A stretch of DNA of 33,534 nt from a virus. The stretch lies in IMG/VR virus record IMGVR_UViG_3300010370_000011, positions 1 through 33,534 of that record; one strand, given 5' to 3'. The translations under genes and the position numbers were made by a program. The notes beneath the pieces are model-generated. The model saw only the letters and a program-made list of their open reading frames with translations, searched no databases and had not been told where the DNA came from. Shown piece by piece: positions 20,527 to 28,982 of this stretch; position 1 is the first letter of the stretch; every line of letters starts with the position of its first letter.

Positions 20527-22929
20527 ATGGAGCTGTACATTAACGATTTCAAGGTAGACATCAATGAGAGGCTTCCGTTCCCATTGACGTACAGCATCAG
20601 CGATATCAAGGATCTGAGCGCAAGGAAAGGGAACAACTCAAAGACCATCAGCTTACCAGGTACCAAGGGGAATCTTTTCCTGATGTACAATGCTTTCAGC
20701 TTATCGGTGACTCAATCAATCACCGGTGATGTCAGCTCCTTTGACTTTGATCCATCGGTAAAGGTATCTGCCAGGTATTACGAACAGGGCTTATTGCAGT
20801 TTAATGGATACTGTCAGCTCACAGACTGCGAGTATCTGAATGGAGAGTGGTCCTTCAACGTGGTATTATTCAGTGATCAGATTGACTACGTATCAAGACT
20901 ATCTAAGATCAAGATCAATGAGCTTGACTGGAGCGAATACAACCATGACTGCACCCGAGACAATCAAACTGATTCATGGGCAGGAACTATCCAGGTGAAT
21001 GCTACTCCGACAAGCAACAAGTCTGGAGCCAATTGGGATGGCCTTGGGTATTACTATGGCCTCATCGATTACGGATTCAATAGAGCTGATGCGTATACAT
21101 TCAACGTTGAGCATATAGCTCCTCAGGTATTCTGCTATGACATCCTCAAGAAAGCATTTGAATATTGCGGTATCACCTGGACATCTACGTTCCTGGAATC
21201 TCAGACCTTCAAGAGAATGCTGATGGCATACCAGGGAGGAACATTCCCGGAGATCACTGCTGCTGAAGCTACGGCACTGTCAGCCTATACTGATGAAGAG
21301 AACAGAGCAGGCGGTTACATCATGAATACGGGAATCTCATTGGATGGTCCATGGCAGACAATCATCGGAGGAGGTGGATCACGTAAGGCAGACTACGCAT
21401 TCACAGCAAATGTACAACCTGTGTGGGTAGATACTGTTACTGATCCGTCATCACAGGTAACTCAAGAAACTCCTTTTAAGTTCCAGGCAGCACAGACAGG
21501 ACTATACACGATAGACTATTCTGGGGACCATGATGTGACCTTTGACTTTACCATAGCAGGAGCAACTATCCTGGATGCACATTTGAGATTCAAGCTCAGA
21601 CTGTTAGTCTACAAGAATGGATTCAACATCGTTAATGATATCGTATACCAGGGTGATCTTGATAATGCTACTGGAGATGTGACAGGTACTATCTCATTCA
21701 ACTACACTCGGCAGATTGATGTTACCATCAACGATGTGATACAAATGAATTATGCTGTAGTGATTGAGGATAGTGATGTGGTAGTGAGTACGATCCCGAC
21801 AGCATTCAGCACAGTGTTTAAGATTGCAAATGTGAATGCTACCATGAACATTCTGAAGAATGCTCAGTCATTCGCTCCAGGATCTACAATCAATCTGAGT
21901 GACTTCCTCCCGGATATGGATGCAGCAACATTCATGAAGGGATTCGTTACAGCGTTTAATCTCTATGTGAAGCCATCAGTAGATGATCCAACTATCCTTG
22001 AGATTGAGCCTCTGAATGACTTCTATGAGGATGCATCTACAGCATTGAACTGGACTGATAAGCTGGACTACAGCAGATCACTCAAGGTGACTCCGACAAT
22101 TAACTTTGCCAGCAGTGCATATCAGTTTAAATTCGCTGATGATACTGACTATTACAATACAAGCTACCAGGATGACAGAGGAGAGCAGTACGGATCCTTC
22201 ATGCTTGAGTCACAGAATCAGTTCAGCAAGGATACAACAGAATTCACTCTGCCATTCGCACAGAAGCTCCTTGTCAATATTCCCGTGGATGATGTAACCT
22301 ACACAGGTATCGTGATTCCGAGATCATTCCAGGCGAAAGTAAACGAGGATGGAACGTCATCAATCAACGTACAGAAGGGTAAGCCCTTTGTAGTGCAGCT
22401 CGGGCCAATGACTACAGCAGACTGGAATCATGTTGATGAGAGTGGGATGCTACATGCTGAGAGCAGCTATCCGTATGTGGGGCATCTTGACAGCTTGACA
22501 TCACCAACATTCGATTTTAATTTCGGGGTTCCTGATTACATCTACTACGATGGAGCCAGCTACACCACATCGAATCTATATTTCTATCATGAGACATTCA
22601 TGAAGGAGATCGTTAGTAAGTTCGGGAAGCAACTAACTTGCTACATCAAGATCACTCCAGACATGATCAATCTCTTGGACTTTAAGAAACTTATCAACAT
22701 TGATGGGATAGTCTACAGGCTTCAGAAGATAGAGAACTGGGACTCAGGCAAGGATCAGACTACGATGGTGGAACTGATTCGCATAATAAAGGGAGAAGGA
22801 TTGGCAGCATTCACCAACATTCCTCCATTCAATCCGGAGATCGGAAGAAACTGGAGAGTGATAGAATCTGGATCAATGCTTCTCGGAATCAGGGAGACTG
22901 AGGATGGACAACTAAGAACAATACAATAA
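20527..22929 (+). CDS. Large tail/baseplate-like protein, 800 aa
   Basis: The largest gene product of the window, 800 residues. The N-terminus M-E-L-Y-I-N-D-F-K-V-D and F-P-L-T-Y-S-I-S-D-I-K-D-L with S-K-T-I-S-L-P-G-T, then F-D-P-S-V-K-V and a G-Y-C-Q-L, form a pattern typical of large tail proteins of Bacteroidota phages. The C-terminal third contains a region resembling a baseplate hub strand-rich domain and ends with a G-S-M-L-L-G-I-R-E segment that may attach fibres. One base separates it from the preceding stop. Confidence 0.65.
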   Translation: MELYINDFKVDINERLPFPLTYSISDIKDLSARKGNNSKTISLPGTKGNLFLMYNAFSLSVTQSITGDVSSFDFDPSVKVSARYYEQGLLQFNGYCQLTDCEYLNGEWSFNVVLFSDQIDYVSRLSKIKINELDWSEYNHDCTRDNQTDSWAGTIQVNATPTSNKSGANWDGLGYYYGLIDYGFNRADAYTFNVEHIAPQVFCYDILKKAFEYCGITWTSTFLESQTFKRMLMAYQGGTFPEITAAEATALSAYTDEENRAGGYIMNTGISLDGPWQTIIGGGGSRKADYAFTANVQPVWVDTVTDPSSQVTQETPFKFQAAQTGLYTIDYSGDHDVTFDFTIAGATILDAHLRFKLRLLVYKNGFNIVNDIVYQGDLDNATGDVTGTISFNYTRQIDVTINDVIQMNYAVVIEDSDVVVSTIPTAFSTVFKIANVNATMNILKNAQSFAPGSTINLSDFLPDMDAATFMKGFVTAFNLYVKPSVDDPTILEIEPLNDFYEDASTALNWTDKLDYSRSLKVTPTINFASSAYQFKFADDTDYYNTSYQDDRGEQYGSFMLESQNQFSKDTTEFTLPFAQKLLVNIPVDDVTYTGIVIPRSFQAKVNEDGTSSINVQKGKPFVVQLGPMTTADWNHVDESGMLHAESSYPYVGHLDSLTSPTFDFNFGVPDYIYYDGASYTTSNLYFYHETFMKEIVSKFGKQLTCYIKITPDMINLLDFKKLINIDGIVYRLQKIENWDSGKDQTTMVELIRIIKGEGLAAFTNIPPFNPEIGRNWRVIESGSMLLGIRETEDGQLRTIQ

Positions 22930-22931
22930 CT

Positions 22932-23198
22932 ATGGCACTTTGGGAAGAATTACTGGTAGCAAGCCAGGGGACAGTGATCGTGAATGACACGACTGAGAAA
23001 ACAATCAGCTACGATGCAATCTTCGTTTTGGAAGATACAGTATTCAACAGCATCAAGGTAGCTGGAGTGGATATCAAAGCTGAGTTAATAACTACACCAG
23101 CAACAGCGGTAAAAGCTGGAGCAATGATCCGATGCACTGGAGCACGTAAGTTCTCAGCGGTAGATTTGACATCAGGATCTGTAGCTTTAATTTTGTAA
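22932..23198 (+). CDS. Small fibre-associated protein, 88 aa
   Basis: A protein of 88 residues with alternating hydrophobic residues (V-I-V-N-D-T-T-E-K, F-N-S-I-K-V-A-G-V-D) that suggests a compact beta structure. It lies between the baseplate-like protein and the fibre genes, two bases after the preceding stop. It may be a fibre connector or a head-like cap; no family recognised. Confidence 0.6.
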   Translation: MALWEELLVASQGTVIVNDTTEKTISYDAIFVLEDTVFNSIKVAGVDIKAELITTPATAVKAGAMIRCTGARKFSAVDLTSGSVALIL

Positions 23199-23199
23199 G

Positions 23200-23340
23200 A
23201 TGTACGGGTACGGATTCTCAATGTTCATGAATAGCGTTCAGTCTACTATCAAGGCTGCTGCTTCGCTGTTCTATAGACTCACTGAGGATGGAGTGAATAG
23301 ATCAACAGAAGATAACCAACAACGAATAACAGAAGAATAA
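23200..23340 (+). CDS. Small hypothetical protein, 46 aa
   Basis: The ATG follows the previous stop by one base, and the TAA overlaps the next ATG (TAATG), so the spacing is that of a real gene. The product begins M-Y-G-Y-G-F-S-M-F-M and ends with a charged tail rich in Glu, Asn and Gln. It may be a short adaptor for the fibre that follows. Not recognised. Confidence 0.6.
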   Translation: MYGYGFSMFMNSVQSTIKAAASLFYRLTEDGVNRSTEDNQQRITEE

Positions 23341-23783
23341 TGGGACAGAAGATAAGTTTAATGACTCCGAAAGGATCAGCTTTAGGACAAACAGATTTAA
23401 TTGAGGCATCTGTAGATGCAGGTGGCGGTGTATTTGTAACTCGCAGTGTATCGGGAGCAGATATTCGTGATCCTCGTGTTCAGTCTGTTACAAGTTCTGC
23501 AACCGTTACTGCTACTTCTACAAACGATTTAGTAAAGATTACAGCACAGGCAGCAGGTCTTACTTTGGCTAATCCTACGGGAACATTCGCTGAAGGACAA
23601 GCATTGATTTTTAGAATTAAAGACAATGGCACTGCTCGTTCTATTTCTTTTGATACTAAGTTCAGAGCAGTTGGAGTTACGCTACCTACTACCACAACGA
23701 TAAGTAAGACCACTTATGTAGGATGTATTTATAATTCTACAGATGATAAGTTTGATGTGATTGCGTCTTTAACTGAAGCATAA
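23340..23783 (+). CDS. Tail fibre protein, 147 aa
   Basis: A protein of 147 residues. The second half has T-F-A-E-G-Q-A-L-I-F-R-I-K-D-N-G-T-A-R and ends with a Y-V-G-C-I-Y-N-S-T-D segment: a short beta-sandwich module that recurs in fibre proteins of Bacteroidota phages. Codon use is clearly more AT-rich and the GATC content lower than in the flanking tail genes, so the fibre block probably came from another phage. Confidence 0.65.
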   Translation: MGQKISLMTPKGSALGQTDLIEASVDAGGGVFVTRSVSGADIRDPRVQSVTSSATVTATSTNDLVKITAQAAGLTLANPTGTFAEGQALIFRIKDNGTARSISFDTKFRAVGVTLPTTTTISKTTYVGCIYNSTDDKFDVIASLTEA

Positions 23784-24559
23784 TGTACTACGGACTATTA
23801 GGATTAGCAAGTAAAAAAGCTGCTGCGACTGACGCGGATGCAGATGCATTTATTTTAGCTGCTGGAATTACAGATAATACTCAAAAGTCGGCGATTCAGA
23901 CTTTAGTAATTGATCTTAAGGGGTATGGTGTTTGGACTAAGATGAAGGCTATCTACCCAATGGTTGGTGGTACTTCTACTACTCATAAATACAATCTTAA
24001 AGACCCTCAAGATACTGATGGAGCGTTTAGATTAGTATTTAGTGGTGGATGGACACATTCAAGTACAGGAGCCTTGCCTAACGGAACTAATGCGTATGCA
24101 GATACTAAATTGAATGCAAGTACTGTGCTTTCTTCATTTAATAGCAATCATATTTCTTTTTATTCAAGAACTCAAAACTTAACAGACTCAGCTAATATGG
24201 GTGGAGGTTCTGGTAGTGCTTATTTCACATTGGAAAAAGCAACTAATTGGAATGGAAGTACATTCTTAAATTATGGCATTGACCCTACTACTGGTCTATT
24301 TATAAATGCCCGAACGGCTAACAATGTTCAAAAGCTATATAGAAACGGAAGCCAATTAGGAAGTACAAATACAACTACAAGTACTGCATCTGCAAACGCA
24401 AATTTATATTTAGGTGCAAGAAATATTGGAGGAGGTAATCAATACGCAGCAAGAGAATGCGCATTTGCCACAATAGGAGACGGGTTAAACGACACAGAAT
24501 CGTCTAACTTATACACGGCAGTACAAGCATTTCAAACTACTTTATCTCGTAACGTATGA
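23783..24559 (+). CDS. Tail fibre tip, lectin-like
   Basis: A protein of 258 residues, coupled by TAATG. Residues 20-100 have I-T-D-N-T-Q-K-S-A-I and G-V-W-T-K-M-K-A-I-Y-P-M-V-G-G-T, followed by K-Y-N-L-K-D-P, a module I know from fibre tips of Bacteroidota phages. The remaining part is Gly/Ser/Thr/Asn-rich with alternating strands, similar to a concanavalin-like fold (L-Y-L-G-A-R-N near the end). Probably binds a surface glycan or protein on the host. Confidence 0.65.
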   Translation: MYYGLLGLASKKAAATDADADAFILAAGITDNTQKSAIQTLVIDLKGYGVWTKMKAIYPMVGGTSTTHKYNLKDPQDTDGAFRLVFSGGWTHSSTGALPNGTNAYADTKLNASTVLSSFNSNHISFYSRTQNLTDSANMGGGSGSAYFTLEKATNWNGSTFLNYGIDPTTGLFINARTANNVQKLYRNGSQLGSTNTTTSTASANANLYLGARNIGGGNQYAARECAFATIGDGLNDTESSNLYTAVQAFQTTLSRNV

Positions 24560-24813
24560 AGCTAACAGATATCACACAGGCAGAATGGTCTACATATGTA
24601 GGACTATTGACAGAGGTGCAAAAAAACCAATTAGTAGGACAGCAGTACACAGCAGACAGCTATTTCAATCCGATTCAGGATGCAGATGATAACTGGGTAA
24701 TATCTGTAGAAGAAATGGAATACTGCACTAATTCTACTTTTGCATGGGTAAAGAACTTGGATTTAATCACGTACAATCCTAAACCTGCTCCGCCTTTTCC
24801 ACCAATTAACTAA
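24556..24813 (+). CDS. Small protein after the fibre gene, 85 aa
   Basis: A protein of 85 residues coupled to the fibre by ATGA. It starts with T-D-I-T-Q-A-E-W-S-T-Y-V and contains F-N-P-I-Q-D-A-D-D-N-W-V-I-S, ending in a Pro-rich tail. Placement directly after the fibre tip suggests a fibre assembly factor or accessory; this is inference. It is the last gene before a terminator. Confidence 0.65.
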   Translation: MKLTDITQAEWSTYVGLLTEVQKNQLVGQQYTADSYFNPIQDADDNWVISVEEMEYCTNSTFAWVKNLDLITYNPKPAPPFPPIN

Positions 24814-24821
24814 CTTTAAAC

Positions 24822-24844
24822 GGGCAGCATGACTGCCCTTTTTT
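24822..24844 (+). terminator. Terminator hairpin before the tape-measure gene
   Basis: GGGCAG (24822-24827) pairs with CTGCCC (24833-24838) around CATGA, followed by six T (24839-24844). The tape-measure ATG is at 24855. Confidence 0.85.
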
Positions 24845-24854
24845 ATACAACGAC

Positions 24855-27089
24855 ATGGCAAACAAAGAAGCTGTATTTTCTCTAAGGGTTGATACCGGTA
24901 ACTCGGTACAGGATGTTCAGTCTTTTGACAAGGCAGTCAACAGTCTCAATAAGGATCTCAATGCTGTCGATAAAACAGCGAGCAGCCTTGATGGCATCGA
25001 TGACTTTACTCAGCGGATGAATGAGCTATCTGCAAGGATAGAAGCTGGAGGTCTGACAATGCGAGACATGACTCAAGTCATGAAGCAATACCAGACCATC
25101 GCTGCTCAAGCTGGCATGGAGTCACCTGTAGGACAGCAGGCATTGCAAGCTGCTGCACAGCTCAAGGATCAGATCAGTGATTTGAAGGCTGCTACTACTG
25201 CACTATCCTCAGATTTTGTGGCCCTTGACACTACACTCGCAGGAGTGGAGACAGGAGCTGCTGTATTCCAGGGATTCGAATCAACTATTGCTTTGACAGG
25301 CGTAGAGAGTGAAGCTCTTGTGCAGACAATGGTTAAGCTACAAGCTGTACAAGGTGCGGTGAATGCTGTTCAAACTATTGCGAACAATCTTAATTCAGAT
25401 GCCATCCTGGGGATTCAATTGAGAACAGCATATGAGAAAGCATATACTGCTGTTGTTGGCCAATCAACTGGAGCATTAAAGGTATTTAAGATAGCACTTG
25501 CAGCTACTGGTATAGGTGCTGTGATCGCATTGGTAGGCACATTAATAGCAAACTTTGACAGCCTCAAGGATAGAATCTTTGGTACAAGCGAAGCTACCAG
25601 AGCAATGGCCGCCACAATGGATGCTTATAAACAAGGAGCACAGGATGCTATTGTGCAGACTACTGAGGTAGGCAATGCATTTGAACTTGCAAGAAAGGGA
25701 GTTATATCTAAGGAAGAAGCATTATACACATACAATGAAACTCTCGGGGATGCATTCGGAAGGACAACGGATCTGAATGAAGCTGAGAATATCTTCATAA
25801 AGAAAAAAGAGGCATTTGTTCAAGCAGCTGCACTCAGGGCACAAGCTACAGCACTCTTCGCTAAGGCGGCTGAAGAACAAGTAAAAGCATTGACTGCATC
25901 ACAAGAGGATCAGACTACATTCCTGGATAAAACATCGACAGCATTTAAAACATATTTTTTCGGTATTGAGGAGGGAGCTAAGAATCAGTTGAATGCTCAG
26001 AAGAAAAGAATCAAAGAACAGGAAACTCTGTATAATAAAAATGCGGAGATGATTCTAAATGTAGGTAAGGCTAAAATGTTGGAAGCTGAAACTACAGAGA
26101 ATATGAATGGAATCATCTCAGAGAATGAAAAAAAGACTCAAGATGATATCGCAGCTAAAAGGAAAGAAGCAGCAGAGAAAGCCAAGAAGCTACGTGAGCA
26201 ACAGCTTGAGGATGCAAAAAAAGCCTGGGAAAAAGAGAAGGAACTATCATTGAAATATGCAGAGGATCTCGCTAAAATAATTGAGGATAGAGTAAAGAAA
26301 GAAGATGAGATCATTCGGCAGTCTGCAATCACAAAGGCTGAGCTTATGGAGCGTGAAGCTGCAAGAATAGACAAGCTGCGCCAAGATGAATTCAATGACG
26401 CCATAGGATATTTGGAAGCAGACCTGATAAACAATGAGAACAACTTCAATGCAAAACGTGATCTACTTGAAATGCAGAGACTGGAGGAGCTTTCAAATAA
26501 GGAGCTAACTGAAGGTGAAATCACAGCAATTGAGGCCAAGTATGCTAAGCAAAGATCAGATTTAAATAAGCAGGAGCAGGACTTAAAAATTCAAGCTGTA
26601 CAAAATACTCTGACAACCATCAGTAATCTCGCTCAGTTATTTGCTGGAGGTAGTGAGAAGCAACAGCGTAAAGCATTCCAAATACAAAAAGCTGTAAGCA
26701 TTGCACAGGCTACAATAGATACTTACAAAGCAGCTCAGGCGGCATATGCATCATTGGCTGGAGTTCCGGTAGTAGGTCCTGCCCTTGGTGCTGCTGCTGC
26801 TGCCGCAGCGGTTAGTGCTGGTTTATTGAATGTAAAAAATATAGCATCACAGAAATTTGAAGGAGGAGGTTCTTCTGGATCAACAGCATCTGCTGGAGCT
26901 GTATCTGCTGGAGCAACATCAGCTCAACTCGGTGGAGCTGGTACCAATGCGAATCTGAATACACAGCAAACCAATACAGCGGATCTGATAGCTCAGAGCA
27001 ATGAGGGGACTCCAGTCTACGTTCTTGAGTCTGACATCACAGGCACTCAGAACAAGGTGGCTATGCAGAATAAACTTAGCGTGTGGTGA
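24855..27089 (+). CDS. Tape-measure protein
   Basis: A protein of 744 residues that would set tail length. It is helical throughout, with a hydrophobic stretch at about residues 211-234 (A-A-T-G-I-G-A-V-I-A-L-V-G) and a second, Ala-rich one near 640-660. In between (about 420-620) lies a long Lys/Glu/Ala-rich coiled-coil. The C-terminus is Gly/Ser/Thr-rich. At about 0.15 nm per residue, a tail near 110 nm would be expected (inference from the usual tape-measure relation). It overlaps the antisense gene by 14 bases at the 3' end. Confidence 0.85.
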   Translation: MANKEAVFSLRVDTGNSVQDVQSFDKAVNSLNKDLNAVDKTASSLDGIDDFTQRMNELSARIEAGGLTMRDMTQVMKQYQTIAAQAGMESPVGQQALQAAAQLKDQISDLKAATTALSSDFVALDTTLAGVETGAAVFQGFESTIALTGVESEALVQTMVKLQAVQGAVNAVQTIANNLNSDAILGIQLRTAYEKAYTAVVGQSTGALKVFKIALAATGIGAVIALVGTLIANFDSLKDRIFGTSEATRAMAATMDAYKQGAQDAIVQTTEVGNAFELARKGVISKEEALYTYNETLGDAFGRTTDLNEAENIFIKKKEAFVQAAALRAQATALFAKAAEEQVKALTASQEDQTTFLDKTSTAFKTYFFGIEEGAKNQLNAQKKRIKEQETLYNKNAEMILNVGKAKMLEAETTENMNGIISENEKKTQDDIAAKRKEAAEKAKKLREQQLEDAKKAWEKEKELSLKYAEDLAKIIEDRVKKEDEIIRQSAITKAELMEREAARIDKLRQDEFNDAIGYLEADLINNENNFNAKRDLLEMQRLEELSNKELTEGEITAIEAKYAKQRSDLNKQEQDLKIQAVQNTLTTISNLAQLFAGGSEKQQRKAFQIQKAVSIAQATIDTYKAAQAAYASLAGVPVVGPALGAAAAAAAVSAGLLNVKNIASQKFEGGGSSGSTASAGAVSAGATSAQLGGAGTNANLNTQQTNTADLIAQSNEGTPVYVLESDITGTQNKVAMQNKLSVW

Positions 27090-27717
27090 TGAACTTCCAT
27101 GTATCCTTGTTTGCCATGAACTGATCGGATATGCTGAAGCAACCATAGAGGTCAAGGAATTCCTTGGCCTTTTTTTTGTCCTTGGCAATCTTGATATTTT
27201 CACCTGGTGAATGTGGTACCTGGTAATAATTCAGATACATGCTCTTGATGAAATGATTATGACCTGACCATGTGATGGAATCGAATAACTCAATGAGCTT
27301 GTTGCTGTTCATCATGACTGGAGCATGGCATTCAAAGTTAATCGTAGTGCATTCCATAGCTTTGAGCGCATCCATAGTGTTCTGCATTGCTTCCTGGTAG
27401 GTAGGTGCATGTCTGTCATTGATCAGCATTGGCCCAGATGATAGGACTCTGTTAGGATCGAACTTGGGACCAAGAAAGAAATCATCATTCATGTAGATGA
27501 AATCTCCTCCGATCAGCGAGGCAAAGGTAAGGATCTTGTGAGTGACATCACATCCCCGGATGGATGATCTGCTGCGAGGTTCCAAATTGATGGTGCCAGG
27601 GACATGATCTCCGATAACGTAGATCTCTGCATCGGGGTAAACATTCAAAGCCCATCGGATGGACTCACTGATGCACTGATCATCACGCAGTCTTTTGTAA
27701 GGGTATACGAATCTCAT
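27076..27717 (-). CDS. Stealth-like sugar-phosphate transferase
   Basis: The only gene on the minus strand, 213 residues. It shows core features of the Stealth family (hexose-1-phosphoryltransferases of surface polysaccharides): an N-terminal S-E-S-I-R-W-A-L-N with I-Y-V-I-G-D, F-I-Y-M-N-D-D-F-F at about 73-81, and E-C-H-A-P at 129-133. It lacks the N-terminal W-V-D-G type motif and is about half the usual length, so it may be a minimal or divergent member. It sits between tape measure and head genes like a moron, with a TAATTTTG promoter element four bases from its ATG. Confidence 0.65.
   Translation of the reverse strand: MRFVYPYKRLRDDQCISESIRWALNVYPDAEIYVIGDHVPGTINLEPRSRSSIRGCDVTHKILTFASLIGGDFIYMNDDFFLGPKFDPNRVLSSGPMLINDRHAPTYQEAMQNTMDALKAMECTTINFECHAPVMMNSNKLIELFDSITWSGHNHFIKSMYLNYYQVPHSPGENIKIAKDKKKAKEFLDLYGCFSISDQFMANKDTWKFITTR
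27150..27177 (+). terminator. Terminator inside the antisense gene
   Basis: On the plus strand GGTCAAGG (27150-27157) pairs with CCTTGGCC (27162-27169, one G-T pair) around AATT, followed by eight T (27170-27177). It lies 60 bases after the tape-measure stop. On the minus strand the same bases code for the K-K-K-A-K-E-F-L segment of the Stealth-like protein. Confidence 0.8.
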
Positions 27718-27721
27718 GAAA

Positions 27722-27729
27722 CAAAATTA
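27722..27729 (-). promoter_or_regulatory. Minus-strand -7 element of the Stealth-like gene
   Basis: CAAAATTA on the plus strand reads TAATTTTG on the minus strand, a fit to TANNTTTG. It ends four bases before the ATG, so the transcript would be leaderless or nearly so. No clear TTTG upstream element is seen. Confidence 0.45.
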
Positions 27730-27740
27730 CATATTTAAGT

Positions 27741-28364
27741 ATGAAAAGAGAACTGCCTGTATATGAGATCTACATTGATCTGAATGAAGAGGAGACAACT
27801 GTATCATTCAATTCCCTTGTGGCAGAGCCTGCGCATGAGATTAGCTATCAGACTTTCAGCAAGGTGAAACGCTACCAATTCAATGAGGAGGAGCGAGTTA
27901 TCACAGGTGTGGCTATTTCAGCAGATACTCCTATTTACAGATATGACGATGAGACTAAGGAGGAATACTATGTGGTGTTCACCAAGGATGCTATCAAGAA
28001 CATCATCGTTGACTATGCAAGAAAGCAGAATTTCAATAACGTTAATCTGAATCACAATCCTAACCAGGTGGTGGATGGTGTGTACATGATCCATAGCTAC
28101 CAAGTAGATGAGGCCAAAGGATTCACCAAGCCAGAGAGATTCCATGATGTGAATGATGGATCCTGGATCGTTAGCTACAAGGTCATGAATGATGAGGTTT
28201 GGGATAAAGCCAAGTCTGGACAAGTATCAGGCTTCTCTGTAGAGGGATCATTCTTTCTACAGTACACCGGAAGAACTACTGAAACGGAAATGATGAACCA
28301 GATATTCAAGGCCCTTGAGGATCTGCGTGGAACAATAAAGCATATTAACAAAAACAAAAGATAG
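27741..28364 (+). CDS. Prohead protease, XkdF-like
   Basis: A protein of 207 residues. Residues 142-170 contain W-I-V-S-Y-K-V and V-W-D-K-A-K-S-G-Q-V-S-G-F-S-V-E-G, the pattern of XkdF-type putative phage serine proteases, with the second Ser in S-G-F-S as a candidate nucleophile and an N-H-N-P segment at about 112 as candidate His donor. It would process scaffold or capsid proteins during maturation, consistent with the scaffold-like and capsid genes right after. The start is 23 bases from the divergent gene's start. Confidence 0.75.
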   Translation: MKRELPVYEIYIDLNEEETTVSFNSLVAEPAHEISYQTFSKVKRYQFNEEERVITGVAISADTPIYRYDDETKEEYYVVFTKDAIKNIIVDYARKQNFNNVNLNHNPNQVVDGVYMIHSYQVDEAKGFTKPERFHDVNDGSWIVSYKVMNDEVWDKAKSGQVSGFSVEGSFFLQYTGRTTETEMMNQIFKALEDLRGTIKHINKNKR

Positions 28365-28970
28365 ATGAACGAGAATTTCAAAAAAGTAATGGATGCCATT
28401 GCCGACATGAAGACAATGTTCTCAGGTACTGCTGAATCAACAGAGCAGAACTTCTCTGAGGCTTTGCTAATGGATGGTACTGCTATCGCTTACGAAGGAG
28501 AATTAGCTCCAGGCACACAAGTATTTGTGGTAGCTGATGGAGAACAGATTCCTGCACCAGAGGGCACACATGCACTTGGTGGGGAATATGAAGGATTAAG
28601 CATTGTTGTTGATGCGAATGGTGTTATCACAGAGGTTATTGATGAGCGTGCTGCTGAGGCTGCTGCTTCATCTGAAGAGACTCCTGCTGAAGCTCCTGCA
28701 ACAGAACAAGCAATGAGTGCAGCCGATGTTGAGGCAATCGTGACAGCAAAGATGGCAGCATTCTCTACAGTGGTCGAATCACTTGGAGAAATGCTTCAGA
28801 CTATTGTGTCCGACAATGAATCACTTCGCACTGAAATGTCTGCAATGAAATCAGAATTCGATGCATTCAAAGCAGCTCCTTCAAACAGCACTACAGAAGG
28901 CGAAAAATTCGCAAGGGTTACGAGTACCTTAACATCTCGTCAACAATTTTTAAAATCACAAATCAAATAA
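28365..28970 (+). CDS. Capsid scaffold-like protein
   Basis: A protein of 201 residues that starts directly after the protease stop. The middle is a small beta domain with L-L-M-D-G-T, P-G-T-Q-V-F-V-V-A-D-G-E and a G-G-E-Y-E-G-L turn; the second half is acidic, Ala/Glu/Pro-rich and then helical. Such an arrangement between protease and major capsid protein is typical for scaffold proteins in Bacteroidota phages. The final residues (Q-Q-F-L-K-S-Q-I-K) may contact the capsid protein. Function inferred from position. Confidence 0.65.
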   Translation: MNENFKKVMDAIADMKTMFSGTAESTEQNFSEALLMDGTAIAYEGELAPGTQVFVVADGEQIPAPEGTHALGGEYEGLSIVVDANGVITEVIDERAAEAAASSEETPAEAPATEQAMSAADVEAIVTAKMAAFSTVVESLGEMLQTIVSDNESLRTEMSAMKSEFDAFKAAPSNSTTEGEKFARVTSTLTSRQQFLKSQIK

Positions 28971-28982
28971 AAACAGACAACC

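Noticed and set aside
26138-26539. Minus-strand open frame of 133 codons inside the tape-measure gene
   Set aside because: It is Ser/Ile/Leu-rich, as expected from the complement of Lys/Glu/Ala-rich coiled-coil codons, and it has no neighbour or start context.
27357-27364. TAGCTTTG as a plus-strand promoter for the head genes
   Set aside because: It fits TANNTTTG but has no upstream TTG at a suitable distance and lies 377 bases before the protease gene, inside the antisense gene; likely chance.
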